A stretch of DNA of 64,000 bases from Acetoanaerobium pronyense. GTDB taxonomy: Bacteria > Bacillota > Clostridia > Peptostreptococcales > Filifactoraceae. The notes under the pieces were generated by a model that was not told the DNA's origin, made no database searches, and worked only from the letters and a program-made list of their open reading frames with translations. The stretch covers positions 1 through 64,000 of the forward strand of contig NZ_JAGGLI010000005.1 in the NCBI RefSeq assembly GCF_017874355.1, given 5' to 3'. Below are positions 45,098-54,438 of this stretch, in pieces (the first letter of the stretch is position 1; each line of letters starts with the position of its first letter). A program made the position numbers and the translations under genes.

Positions 45098-47170
45098 ATG
45101 GATAATCGTCAGCAAAAAATGGACAATTATGAGCACATAAAATTCCAAGATTCTAAAGAAGCATTTATGATTTCACTGATATACGGAATATTAGGATGTC
45201 TATGGATAATTTTTTCTGATAGGGTTATTCTTGGAATGTTTCCCGATACCCAGTCTTTTGCTAAAGCCCAGACCTTTAAGGGCTGGATATTTGTATTCAT
45301 GAGTTCAGTTTTGATTTTTATTTTAATAAAAGGAAGGATTAAAAATATAAATGATGGAATGTTAAAGCTCAAAGACAGTTATGAAGAGCTTAATTATACC
45401 CATGAAGAACTCCAAGCTGTAGAGGAAGAACTAAGAGCTCAAATAAATGAACTTACTCAAAGTGAGGATAATCTTTATAATGTCCAAATGATATTCGATA
45501 GTATAAAAAATAGTGCATCTGTTATTATTATATTTTGGGATACTCAAGGGAATATTCAGGATGTAAATAAATTTGCGGAAGAGCTTACTGGATATAAGAA
45601 AAAAGAGATTTTAGATAAAAAATGGTATGAGGTATTAACCCCTGAGATTAACCCAACAAAAAGTCAGCAAGTTATAAAGAAAATACTTGAAAAATCCAAA
45701 AGTGAATATAGAGACAGCTGGATTGTTTCAAAAAGTGGCAAAAAGGTAAGTGTGATATGGAATAATACAGTACTTGTAAACTCCTATGGAGAGACTATAG
45801 GGGTGCTTTCATTAGGGACAGATGTCACTCCTCTTAAAGAATGGGAAGACAAACTTACAGATATGGCATATTATGATACTCTTACAAAGCTTCCCAATAG
45901 ACTTCATTTTGAAGAGTGTTGTTTGAAAGTTATAGAGGATTTTAAAAAAGAAGATAAAGAGTTTGCTTTAGTCTATCTTGATATAGATAACTTCAAACAT
46001 GTAAATGATACTTTAGGACACTGGGCTGGAGATAATCTTCTAAAAGAAGTTGCAAATATATTAAACTCCCTTGTAAAAAAACCTAATTTTGTAGCAAGGG
46101 TAAGTGGTGATGAGTTTGTAATAATTCTTAAAGACATTAACTCAAAGGATGATGTAATATATCAGACTAATGCTATTGTTTCAGAACTTAGACGTACATG
46201 GACCTTCAAAAATCACGAATTTTTTATATCCATAAGCGTTGGAATAAGTATGTTTCCAGAACATGGAAAAGACATGGAAACTCTTTTGAAAAAAGCAGAT
46301 ACAGCAATGTTTGTAGTAAAAGAAGACGGTAAAGACAATTACTGCTTCTATTCAGAGGATATAGAAACAAGAACTATCCAAAGGGTGACTATAACCAATG
46401 AAATGAGAAAATCTATAAAAAATAATGAACTTATACTTAATTATCAACCTATATTTGACCTGAAAAAAATGCATATGATAGGAACAGAAGCTTTAATTAG
46501 ATGGATTCATCCCACAAGAGGATATGTGTCCCCACAGAGCTTCATACCTCTTGCTGAAGAGACTGGATTTATCAAAGATATAACAAGATGGGTAGTGGGG
46601 AATGCTTGCATGCAAAACTCCATCTGGAACAAAGAGTTTGGAAAAGACATGAAAATATCTATAAATATATCTGGAAGAGATTTTTTGGAAGATAGATTTT
46701 TGGAGGACTTGAAGGAGTTTTCATTAAAATACAGAATTCAAAGCTCCTGTGTTCAACTAGAAATAACAGAAACCTCTGTAATATCAGATATTGACCACGC
46801 CATAGAAAAACTAAAAGAATTAAAGAAGCTTGGATTCACTATTGCACTAGATGATTTTGGGTCAGGTTATTCCTCTTTGACCTACATAAGAAAGCTTCCG
46901 ATAGATGCCTTAAAAATAGATAGGGGGTTTATAAACTCCATTACTGAAAATGAAAATGATAAAAATATAGTAAAAATGATAATAGACATGGCCCATCTCC
47001 TAGATTTCAAGGTTATAGCTGAAGGAATAGAAACAGTAGAGCAACTTAATATTCTAAAGGATTTTGGTTGTGACATGGCTCAAGGGTATTATCTCGGTAA
47101 GCCAGTAGGGCCAGAGGAAATAAAAAGTCCTCCTCTTTTTTTAAGGGGAAGACTTTTTTTATGCCCATAG
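45098..47170 (+). CDS. Membrane PAS-GGDEF-EAL protein
   Basis: 690 residues. Two N-terminal membrane segments (about 25-48 and 62-80), coiled coil (about 85-130), PAS (about 130-250), GGDEF (about 255-420) and EAL (about 430-680). The cyclase signature reads SGDEF, a tolerated variant; EAL is intact (GTEALIRW, EITETS, DDFGSGYSSL, AEGIET). Net activity cannot be told. The last residues KSPPLFLRGRLFLCP are encoded by a terminator hairpin, and a TAA stop just before it is in another frame, so the natural end may be a few residues earlier. Confidence 0.9.
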   Translation: MDNRQQKMDNYEHIKFQDSKEAFMISLIYGILGCLWIIFSDRVILGMFPDTQSFAKAQTFKGWIFVFMSSVLIFILIKGRIKNINDGMLKLKDSYEELNYTHEELQAVEEELRAQINELTQSEDNLYNVQMIFDSIKNSASVIIIFWDTQGNIQDVNKFAEELTGYKKKEILDKKWYEVLTPEINPTKSQQVIKKILEKSKSEYRDSWIVSKSGKKVSVIWNNTVLVNSYGETIGVLSLGTDVTPLKEWEDKLTDMAYYDTLTKLPNRLHFEECCLKVIEDFKKEDKEFALVYLDIDNFKHVNDTLGHWAGDNLLKEVANILNSLVKKPNFVARVSGDEFVIILKDINSKDDVIYQTNAIVSELRRTWTFKNHEFFISISVGISMFPEHGKDMETLLKKADTAMFVVKEDGKDNYCFYSEDIETRTIQRVTITNEMRKSIKNNELILNYQPIFDLKKMHMIGTEALIRWIHPTRGYVSPQSFIPLAEETGFIKDITRWVVGNACMQNSIWNKEFGKDMKISINISGRDFLEDRFLEDLKEFSLKYRIQSSCVQLEITETSVISDIDHAIEKLKELKKLGFTIALDDFGSGYSSLTYIRKLPIDALKIDRGFINSITENENDKNIVKMIIDMAHLLDFKVIAEGIETVEQLNILKDFGCDMAQGYYLGKPVGPEEIKSPPLFLRGRLFLCP
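47120..47160 (+). terminator. Terminator inside the 3' end of the 45098 gene
   Basis: AAGTCCTCCTCTT pairs with AAGGGGAAGACTT (one mismatch, one G-U pair), followed by seven T. It lies within the reading frame rather than after the stop. Confidence 0.7.
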
Positions 47171-47189
47171 AATTGTAATGATGTTTTCT

Positions 47190-47939
47190 CTATTTCTGTA
47201 AATATGCAGCTGATACTTTTATAAACTGGCCATCGGCAAGGACAACTCTCAAAGGTTCATTAAAGTAGGATTTTTTAACTACATCCTCTGGAAGGGGTCT
47301 TAAGCTATTAGTAATCTCTACATATCCATAATTTATAGAGGGGGATAAAGAATATTCTCCTGGTTCAATATCTTTTCCTACTAAAAAGCGACCATTTAAT
47401 ACACTTTCAAGATTTAATTTTATTGGATTTATATCTTCAAAAGAAATAAGCTCTGATGATATCAAATTGAGATATTCACCGTCATTAAGCTTCACGTAGG
47501 TTATTTCTGAAAAAACATCATTGTCAAGTATTTCTAGCATCACAGGTGAAGAAGTAGCAGATACTCTATAATAACCAACTGAATTACCTATAGGAGATAG
47601 CATATATACCCCAGGAGAAATATCCTCACCTATTTTAAAATTTGAACTATTCGAATCATTGACATATGAAATATCAGAAAGACTAGAAAAACTAGAATTC
47701 ATACTTTCAGTGTTTTTAACCTCATTAACAGACAAAGATTCACTTGATTTTTTTTCTTCCTCGATTTTTTTCGCTTCTTCAGCTTTAGCCTCTTGCTGTA
47801 ATTTGATTTCTTCAAATGTTTTTTGTTGATTTAGAAAAACTGTCACAGAAAGACCCAAAACTCCTCCAACAAGAGATAGAAAAAGAACAATAAGAAAAAA
47901 GAATTTCATTTTTTCAATTATTTTATTTTTTCTTTTCAT
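47190..47939 (-). CDS. Membrane-anchored protein with two SPG-type repeats
   Basis: 249 residues. One N-terminal membrane segment (about 12-35), a charged coiled coil (Glu/Lys-rich, about 38-70), a Ser/Asn-rich linker, then two tandem repeats (about 100-165 and 185-249). Each repeat begins with a G-x-D-I-x-P-G-x-Y core (IGEDISPGVYMLSP, VGKDIEPGEYSLSP) and ends with a DGEYL/DGQFI strand. The repeat is widespread in Firmicute surface proteins and has no assigned function. ATG after AGGAGC. Confidence 0.8.
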   Translation of the reverse strand: MKRKNKIIEKMKFFFLIVLFLSLVGGVLGLSVTVFLNQQKTFEEIKLQQEAKAEEAKKIEEEKKSSESLSVNEVKNTESMNSSFSSLSDISYVNDSNSSNFKIGEDISPGVYMLSPIGNSVGYYRVSATSSPVMLEILDNDVFSEITYVKLNDGEYLNLISSELISFEDINPIKLNLESVLNGRFLVGKDIEPGEYSLSPSINYGYVEITNSLRPLPEDVVKKSYFNEPLRVVLADGQFIKVSAAYLQK

Positions 47940-48106
47940 AATTAAGCTCCTATTTTAAGTTAAAATATTATACAAATCATTATATATTAATATCGGATGA
48001 TTATGGTATTAAATTTATATCATAAAGGAAATTCCACAACAGAATTTTATATGATACTATATTCTTATACTAAGTTTCACTAATATTATGAAAAAGAGGA
48101 GGAAAA

Positions 48107-49348
48107 ATGAAAAGACTTAAATTTATTACGTTGATATTGGTTTTGATTATACTAATTCAGGGTCTTTGGCGAAACACCATGAACCTAGAATATATATACT
48201 CTATGGAAAAAAATATTGGAATATTGGATAGTCATATAAAGCCTTATGAGCGAGACATACTTCATCTTGTATATTTAAGGCTAAAAAATATGGAAGATAA
48301 TAGAATATCAAGAGAGGATCCTGTAATAAAGACAGATGAACAAAACCTAAGAATTCATTTTAATTCTCAACTCAATCAGCTTACAAATAAATATCTTCTT
48401 GGAGATGAAATAATATTAGATGAGGGTACAGAGGAATTATTGCAAGACGATTTACGTATGAGAATTATATCAAACGCCATAGAAGTTGTGAATGAATCAG
48501 ATAAAGAGGAGCTTCAAAGAGCGGCTGACTTATATATGGAATCTAGAAGAACTTTTTATATTGAGGCAATGGCAGAGATATTAAGACCTTATGAAAATAT
48601 AGATACAAATCTATTTATAAGACAGCTTCAAGATCCAATAGATATTCAAGGCTTTTTTTATATAGGAGAGCAGTTACAGTATAGAGATAGAGAACCTTCA
48701 GTTACTACTTTTTTAAACACTGAAGAACTGCCTTTATATGAAGAGCTATGGAGTGAAATAAATAGAATAATTCCAAGTAGCCTTACTGATTCTATAGATG
48801 GCATTGTAATTTACTCGGGAATGAAGGGACGAAATCAGCCATATATCAGACAAGGGGAGATGGGTGACTTTAATCTTTATTTAAATAAAGATAAAATTTT
48901 TACATCAGAAGGATTGGCTCCTGATTTCTATAAAGAAGTGCTTACCGAAATTGCTTTTTTAATCACAACAAGAGAGGGACAAGCTGAATATAGAGAAAGG
49001 CCATCAATAACAAGATTTTTTCAAAACGGCATGTTAGCCAATCTTGATTCTTATTTGAACCAATTTTATATAAGGCATTGGCAGGATTTGCAAAAGGATG
49101 CTTCTATAAGTAGAGGGCTTAGATTTTCTGAAGGTACCTATTTATTTTACTTAAGACATGAAAATAAGTTTGTTTCTTATGATGCCGCCTATGGTCCAAT
49201 GGAGGATTTCGCAGAATCTTTTTCTACATTTGTATTACAAGAAAAGCCGTCAGGAAACGAAATTTGGGAGCAGAAAATTAGATTTTTTTATGAGTTTTCG
49301 GAATTTAGCACTATTAGAAATAATATAAGAAGAAACCTAGAAAATTAG
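48107..49348 (+). CDS. Membrane-anchored, probably inactive gluzincin-like metallopeptidase
   Basis: 413 residues with an N-terminal signal anchor (about 5-22). The C-terminal half (about 225-395) follows the ATLF-like/gluzincin plan: DGIVIYSGMKG, then FYKEVLTEIAFLITTREG, and later YGPMEDFAESFSTFVLQ, which matches the third-ligand helix with EDFAE. The HEXXH zinc motif expected in the central helix is missing: the aligned residues read TEIAF. I therefore call it a pseudo-enzyme of this fold. This is an inference from pattern; no homologue could be searched. GAGGAGG precedes ATG. Confidence 0.55.
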   Translation: MKRLKFITLILVLIILIQGLWRNTMNLEYIYSMEKNIGILDSHIKPYERDILHLVYLRLKNMEDNRISREDPVIKTDEQNLRIHFNSQLNQLTNKYLLGDEIILDEGTEELLQDDLRMRIISNAIEVVNESDKEELQRAADLYMESRRTFYIEAMAEILRPYENIDTNLFIRQLQDPIDIQGFFYIGEQLQYRDREPSVTTFLNTEELPLYEELWSEINRIIPSSLTDSIDGIVIYSGMKGRNQPYIRQGEMGDFNLYLNKDKIFTSEGLAPDFYKEVLTEIAFLITTREGQAEYRERPSITRFFQNGMLANLDSYLNQFYIRHWQDLQKDASISRGLRFSEGTYLFYLRHENKFVSYDAAYGPMEDFAESFSTFVLQEKPSGNEIWEQKIRFFYEFSEFSTIRNNIRRNLEN

Positions 49349-49374
49349 ATATGATTTATCATATCTTTTTTTTT
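49347..49374 (+). terminator. Terminator of the 48107 gene
   Basis: AGATATGA / TCATATCT stem with a 4-base loop and nine T. The T-run runs into the -35 element of the next promoter. Confidence 0.75.
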
Positions 49375-49417
49375 GACAAAAAATTGATTAAAGGTTATAA
49401 TAATGATATTCATTATC
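49373..49417 (+). promoter_or_regulatory. Exact consensus promoter overlapped by a Fur box
   Basis: TTGACA (49373-49378), 17 bases, TATAAT (49396-49401). AATAATGATATTCATTATC (49399-49417) matches 17 of 19 bases of the Fur consensus and contains a perfect 7-3-7 palindrome. It covers the -10 element and start point, a classic repression position for Fur with iron. Confidence 0.85.
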
Positions 49418-49439
49418 AATAACTTTGAAGAGGTGAAAT

Positions 49440-49763
49440 ATGAAAGCTTTATTAGTAGGAGCAGATAGATTGGGAAATATACCTTCCACATTAAATCAAT
49501 TTGGTATAAACGAATACATACACTGGAGCGGAAGAAAAAAGGGAATGAGAAATTATGAAATTCCTGAAGATGTAAAGATGGTAATAGTTTTTTATGATTT
49601 TATAGAACATGGACTTACAGAAAATGTAAAAGAAAAAGCGAAAAAGTTAAGCATTCCATGTATATTTTCAAGAAGAGCATGCAGTGACCTTGCCTGTAGG
49701 CTAGACAATTGTAAGGAATGCAAAGAATTTTGTAAATATGCTAAATCTGAAGTAAAGCACTAA
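49440..49763 (+). CDS. DUF2325 family Cys-rich small protein under Fur control
   Basis: 107 residues, soluble. ALLVGADRLGNIPSTLNQFGI and VKMVIVFYDFIEHG are typical of DUF2325, which has a small alpha/beta fold. The C-terminal 40 residues carry seven Cys (CIFSRRACSDLACRL, NCKECKEFCKY), spaced as in a metal or Fe-S binding site. A Fur box overlaps its promoter, so iron limitation should induce it. Function unknown; a role in iron or metal handling is inferred. GAGGTG before ATG and its own terminator make it a single-gene unit. Confidence 0.85.
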   Translation: MKALLVGADRLGNIPSTLNQFGINEYIHWSGRKKGMRNYEIPEDVKMVIVFYDFIEHGLTENVKEKAKKLSIPCIFSRRACSDLACRLDNCKECKEFCKYAKSEVKH

Positions 49764-49764
49764 T

Positions 49765-49811
49765 AAAGATTCTGGCGTAAGAGTAGAGCTCTTATTGTCA
49801 GAATCTTTTTT
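49765..49811 (+). terminator. Terminator of the DUF2325 gene
   Basis: AAAGATTCTG pairs with CAGAATCTTT around an inner GTAAGAG / CTCTTAT stem, followed by TTTTT. Confidence 0.8.
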
Positions 49812-49868
49812 AAAGATACGTTGATTAAAATCCATCCTAAGGGTATGATTAATATAGGAGGGAATGAT

Positions 49869-50888
49869 ATGAATGCAGGAGTGTTTTTTAGTATAGCAAC
49901 TTACATTGGGATGCTCTTAGTTTTCTGGATTTCTGAGAAAAACCTTATAGAACAAGTCCAGTGCGGATGTATTCATTTTAAAAAATACAAATTTTCCCTT
50001 ATTTTTTTAAGTGCAATCCTTGGAATTATTTTTTATTTAAAGGGAGATATAGCTATAATTTATAGAATAAATCTTACTCTTATTCTTATCTTTAGTATTC
50101 ACTATATTCACTGCATATCGGATATTGAAAACTATATAGAACGTAAGGCAATAGAGGATGAAACTATAAAAGAAATTCATGAAAATTATTATAAAAAAGA
50201 TAAGCTATTAAATACCCTTGGTTTTCTTATAATGTCTATAGTATATGTATATGGATACAGATTTGATTCTGTGTTTCTGCTTTTATGTTATGTGTTTTTT
50301 ATTAATATGAGACAGATATATGTAAGAAGAAAAGATGGGTTTCAAACCTCTGTAATATTCTTTGGGGGAGCACTTTATATAAGATCGGATTTATATCTCA
50401 GTAATTTTGAGCTTGAGCTATCTTTGCTTATATATTTCTTTATTTTTCTTCTTTATGACATATATAAATCAGAGGGAGAAGATAAGCTAAAACAGACTCT
50501 ATCTATAGCCTTAATACTTCCAGTAGCTCTTTTTATGGGAGCGTACCTAAGAGACCACAGGATAATAAAAGATGCAGGACTCGAAAGAGCAGTGAGGGAT
50601 GTTTTTTTAGAAAAGGGTATTTTTGTAGAGGAAATTGAAAGAGCTCCATTTTCTGAGGTGAGAATACTTATAGTTGAACCTAAATACATGGTAAGAGAGA
50701 TTGATGGTATTGAAAAACTTGAAAACCTTGAAGAGATTCATATCCTTGGACCAAGGCTCAAAAGCATTAAAAGTCTTTCGGAACTTGATAATCTAAGAAA
50801 AATCGTGATTTCCTCAGAAAATCAAATATTTGTTAACGACATAGTGCATATGTTTCCAGAGGCGGAAATAGTAGTACAGGGACTTTAA
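49869..50888 (+). CDS. Membrane protein with C-terminal LRR-like domain
   Basis: About 339 residues from ATG 49869 (TAGGAGGGAATGAT ahead; the frame is open from 49821). About eight hydrophobic segments up to residue 250, with a Cys pair in a loop (QCGCIH). The last 90 residues are soluble and contain leucine-rich repeat-like units (DGIEKLENLEEIHIL, SLSELDNLRKIVI). I do not recognise the family. It converges with the next gene; the stops are four bases apart. Confidence 0.75.
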   Translation: MNAGVFFSIATYIGMLLVFWISEKNLIEQVQCGCIHFKKYKFSLIFLSAILGIIFYLKGDIAIIYRINLTLILIFSIHYIHCISDIENYIERKAIEDETIKEIHENYYKKDKLLNTLGFLIMSIVYVYGYRFDSVFLLLCYVFFINMRQIYVRRKDGFQTSVIFFGGALYIRSDLYLSNFELELSLLIYFFIFLLYDIYKSEGEDKLKQTLSIALILPVALFMGAYLRDHRIIKDAGLERAVRDVFLEKGIFVEEIERAPFSEVRILIVEPKYMVREIDGIEKLENLEEIHILGPRLKSIKSLSELDNLRKIVISSENQIFVNDIVHMFPEAEIVVQGL

Positions 50889-50892
50889 AATA

Positions 50893-51429
50893 TCAGTCCC
50901 TTACTTCTCCGCCTTTTTTTATTCTTAATGATGTAATTCCTCCAAATAAAGTTCCTAAATACCCAAGTGAAAATATAAGTACTCCCATAAATATAAAGGT
51001 AATGGGACCAAATACTCCATAAAGTATATTTCCAGTTACAAAATCGGTTATAAAGAGAGAAACTGCAAAGCTCCAAAAAGCATAGGAACTAGAAGCTATT
51101 TTTATAGAGCGTTCAGTAGAGTAGTGATTAGGAATAATAAGACCTGTAAGATCACTAAAAATTCCTGCTCCAATTATTGCAATTCCCATAAAAAGGGAAA
51201 AAATTGAAATAACTATACCAAAGACTGTACTTATTATAGTCATAGTCCAAGGCCTTCTTGTATGCTTTAAGGATAAATACATGACAAGAGAAAGATAAGG
51301 AGCCATAACAAGAAATTTTGAACCGGGCAGGGGTATAGTTTTACTTAAGATATATAACATATATCCCCCTACCAATAGTGCGGAAGCCATAAGAGCCATA
51401 AATGTCAGTTCCCCTGTGTTTCTTTTCAT
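50893..51429 (-). CDS. Small integral membrane protein, possibly ECF transporter S-component-like
   Basis: 178 residues with five to six membrane segments. The pattern ELTFMALMASALLVGG at the N-terminus, followed by PGSKFLVMAPYLSLV and GIFSDLTGLI, recalls substrate-specific (S) components of ECF vitamin transporters, which start similarly and are about this size. No ECF ATPase or EcfT gene is adjacent, and no vitamin can be assigned. AGGAGG precedes the ATG. Confidence 0.55.
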   Translation of the reverse strand: MKRNTGELTFMALMASALLVGGYMLYILSKTIPLPGSKFLVMAPYLSLVMYLSLKHTRRPWTMTIISTVFGIVISIFSLFMGIAIIGAGIFSDLTGLIIPNHYSTERSIKIASSSYAFWSFAVSLFITDFVTGNILYGVFGPITFIFMGVLIFSLGYLGTLFGGITSLRIKKGGEVRD

Positions 51430-51546
51430 AAAGACTCCTCCTAAGATTTTATAGTTTTTAAATTATATCATATAGCAATCTATATAGATACTTACCCTTC
51501 TTAGCATTTCTCAAATGGGTTTTATATAAAATCAAAAAAATATTTG

Positions 51547-51575
51547 TTGACTTGCATACCTATATGGGGTATAAG
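51547..51575 (+). promoter_or_regulatory. copA promoter with CsoR operator
   Basis: TTGACT (51547-51552), 17-base spacer, TATAAG (51570-51575). The palindrome ATACC-TATAT-GGGGTAT (51556-51572) fills the spacer and touches the -10 element, as in CsoR-controlled copper operons. Confidence 0.8.
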
Positions 51576-51617
51576 TATATATAAGGTGATTATAAAAATA
51601 ATAAACGAGGTGAAATA

Positions 51618-54011
51618 ATGGGAAAAAAACAAGTTACTTTGGGTGTTTCTGGAATGACGTGCGCTTCCTGCTCAGCTGCAGTTGAAAAAACCCTTAAAAA
51701 AATGGATGGGGTGGACGCATCTGTAAATCTTGCAATGGAAAAGGCAACCATAGAGTATGATTCAGAAAAGACAACTATAAAAGAAATAGAAGAAAAGATT
51801 GAAAAGCTGGGTTACGCAGTAGTCAAAGAGAAAATAGTAATGGATGTAGAAGGAATGACTTGCGCCGCCTGCTCCTCTATTATCGAAAAAATGGTAGGAA
51901 AGATGCAGGGGGTATACTCTATATCTGTAAATCTCCCAGGAAACACTGCTACAATAGAATATGATAAAGGACAGATTTCCCTTAAAGAGATTGAAGATAA
52001 AATAGAAAAACTAGGATACAAGGCAAGTCCAAAAAAAGAAGAGGTTTCTGATGCTCAAAGAGACGAAGAAAGACTAAAAAAACAGAGAAATAAGCTAATA
52101 ATATCTATTATACTTTCATTACCACTTCTTTATACTATGGGAGCACATATGCCGTGGGAAACCAATGTACCTATGCCAGATATACTTATGAATCCATGGT
52201 TTCAAATGGCACTTGCCACACCTGTTCAATTTATAATAGGATGGACATTTTATGTAGGTTCGTATAGAGCTCTATCAAATAAAAGTGCAAATATGGATGT
52301 TTTAATTGCCCTTGGAACATCAGCTGCTTACTTTTTTAGTGTTTACGAAGGAATTAAGACTATAGGTGCTACTCATGCTCACCCAGAGCTTTATTTTGAG
52401 ACGAGTGCAGTTCTTATAACTCTTGTGCTTTTAGGAAAATACCTTGAGGCCAGAGCCAAAGGAAAGACAAAAGAAGCTATATCGAAGCTTCTTGAGCTAC
52501 AGGCTAAAGATGCAACTGTAATTAGAGAAGGGGTAGAGCTTAGAATTCCTTTAGATGATGTAGTGGTAGGAGATACAGTACTTGTAAAGCCTGGGGAGAA
52601 AATACCAGTAGATGGAATAGTAATAAAAGGAAATACTGCAATTGATGAGTCTATGCTTACAGGAGAATCCCTGCCTGTAGAAAAATCAGCAGGAGATGAA
52701 GTAATAGGAGCAACTATAAATAAAAATGGAACAATTACCTTTGAAGCCAAAAAAGTAGGAAAAGAAACAGCTCTAGCAGGTATTATCAAAATTGTAGAGG
52801 AAGCTCAGGGCTCTAAAGCTCCTATCCAGAGAATGGCGGATCAGATATCAGGGGTATTTGTACCGATAGTAGTTGCAATAGCAACCCTTGCCTTTGTGGT
52901 ATGGTATTTTATAGCAGACCCTGGAAATGTAGCCCATGCTCTTGAAGTTGCAATTGCTGTACTTGTAATATCATGCCCATGTGCACTTGGGCTGGCAACA
53001 CCTACTTCTATAATGGTAGGTACAGGCAAAGGAGCAGAAAACGGCATTCTTTTTAAAGGGGGAGAATATCTAGAGACTACCCATAAAATCAACGCAGTAC
53101 TTCTTGATAAAACAGGAACTGTTACAAAAGGAAAACCAGAGGTAACAGACTATATAGAGTACACAGAAGATGCACTTTCCTATGCAGTTGCAGCAGAAAA
53201 AAAATCAGAGCATCCTCTGGCTGAAGCTATAGTGGTTTATGGAAAAGACAAAAAAGTAAGAGAAATGGAAGTAGAAAATTTTGAAGCGATACCAGGACAT
53301 GGACTTAAGGCTAAGATTGAAGGAAAGGATGTCCTTGTAGGAACTAGAAAGCTTATGAAAGAAAATAATATTGATGTATCCAGTCACGAGGATGCTATGC
53401 AAGAGATGGAAAAAAGCGGAAAAACTGCTATGCTTATAGCTGTAGATGGAGTTCATAGCGGGATAATAGCTGTTGCAGATACGATAAAAGAAACATCAAA
53501 AGAAGCCATAAAAAAGCTTAAATCTCTTGGACTTGATGTATATATGGTGACTGGAGATAATGACAGAACAGCGAGAGCGATAGCTCAGCAGGTAGGCATT
53601 GACAACGTATACTCCGAAGTACTTCCTGAAGAAAAGGCTGGAGTAGTAAAAGATATTAAAGAAAAGGGTAAAAAGGTTGCAATGGTAGGTGATGGAATAA
53701 ATGATGCCCCTGCCCTTGCCTTTGCAGATATAGGTATGGCCATAGGTACTGGCTCAGATGTAGCAATTGAAGCTGCAGATGTGACCCTTGTTGGTGGAGA
53801 CTTAAACCATATACCAAAAGCAATAGAATTAAGCAGAAAGACTATGAGAAATATCAAGCAAAACCTATTTTGGGCATTATTTTATAATTCAGCAGGAATA
53901 CCTATAGCAGCTATGGGATTCCTTCAGCCATGGGTTGCAGGACTTGCAATGGCATTTAGTAGTGTATCTGTTGTCAGCAATGCCCTCAGATTAAAAAAGG
54001 TAAAACTTTAG
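51618..54011 (+). CDS. copA: Copper-exporting P1B-type ATPase
   Basis: 797 residues. Two N-terminal heavy-metal domains with GMTCASC and GMTCAAC, eight membrane segments, TGES actuator motif ([11 protein letters not shown]), [10 protein letters not shown] metal path, DKTGT phosphorylation site, SEHPLAEAI (HP motif), [10 protein letters not shown] hinge, and YNSAG plus the [14 protein letters not shown] segment marking Cu(I) specificity. Exports Cu(I) from the cytoplasm. Transcribed with csoR, which starts nine bases after its stop. Confidence 0.97.
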   Translation: MGKKQVTLGVSGMTCASCSAAVEKTLKKMDGVDASVNLAMEKATIEYDSEKTTIKEIEEKIEKLGYAVVKEKIVMDVEGMTCAACSSIIEKMVGKMQGVYSISVNLPGNTATIEYDKGQISLKEIEDKIEKLGYKASPKKEEVSDAQRDEERLKKQRNKLIISIILSLPLLYTMGAHMPWETNVPMPDILMNPWFQMALATPVQFIIGWTFYVGSYRALSNKSANMDVLIALGTSAAYFFSVYEGIKTIGATHAHPELYFETSAVLITLVLLGKYLEARAKGKTKEAISKLLELQAKDATVIREGVELRIPLDDVVVGDTVLVKPGEKIPVDGIVIKGNTAIDESMLTGESLPVEKSAGDEVIGATINKNGTITFEAKKVGKETALAGIIKIVEEAQGSKAPIQRMADQISGVFVPIVVAIATLAFVVWYFIADPGNVAHALEVAIAVLVISCPCALGLATPTSIMVGTGKGAENGILFKGGEYLETTHKINAVLLDKTGTVTKGKPEVTDYIEYTEDALSYAVAAEKKSEHPLAEAIVVYGKDKKVREMEVENFEAIPGHGLKAKIEGKDVLVGTRKLMKENNIDVSSHEDAMQEMEKSGKTAMLIAVDGVHSGIIAVADTIKETSKEAIKKLKSLGLDVYMVTGDNDRTARAIAQQVGIDNVYSEVLPEEKAGVVKDIKEKGKKVAMVGDGINDAPALAFADIGMAIGTGSDVAIEAADVTLVGGDLNHIPKAIELSRKTMRNIKQNLFWALFYNSAGIPIAAMGFLQPWVAGLAMAFSSVSVVSNALRLKKVKL

Positions 54012-54020
54012 GAGGTTAAT

Positions 54021-54332
54021 ATGGAAGATATGAAGCTTTCCGAAAAAAAGCCTGTGGAGCCAAGGTCGAAAGAAGACATGGAAAAATTACTTTCCAGACT
54101 TAAAAGAATAGAAGGTCAAGTAAGAGGCATCCAAAAAATGGTGGAGGATGAACGCTACTGCGTAGACATATTGGTTCAAATTTCTGCCATAAATGCAGCC
54201 CTTAAAAAAGTTGGAATGAATATACTAAAAAGACATACCCAGCACTGCGTATCAGATTCTATAATAAATGGAGATTCAAATGAGAGTATAGATGAATTAA
54301 TGGGAGTGATTGAGCTTTTTTCTAAAATATAA
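54021..54332 (+). CDS. csoR: Copper-sensing transcriptional repressor CsoR
   Basis: 103 residues, all-helical DNA-binding repressor. RLKRIEGQVRGIQKMVEDERYC, then RHTQHCV give the Cys-His-Cys Cu(I) site. Cu(I) binding releases DNA; the operator at 51556-51572 is the predicted target, making an autoregulated copA-csoR operon. ATG after GGAGG. Confidence 0.95.
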   Translation: MEDMKLSEKKPVEPRSKEDMEKLLSRLKRIEGQVRGIQKMVEDERYCVDILVQISAINAALKKVGMNILKRHTQHCVSDSIINGDSNESIDELMGVIELFSKI

Positions 54333-54352
54333 TAATTTATATAGTTAATTTT

Positions 54353-54385
54353 AAAACCAGTTTGAGTATTTCAAACTGGTTTTTT
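54353..54385 (+). terminator. Terminator of copA-csoR
   Basis: Perfect 13-base stem AAAACCAGTTTGA / TCAAACTGGTTTT with a 5-base loop and T-run. Confidence 0.9.
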
Positions 54386-54438
54386 GGGTATAAATATTTA
54401 AATGAAAGGGAATTTTCCTATGAAATGGAGGTTAAAAT

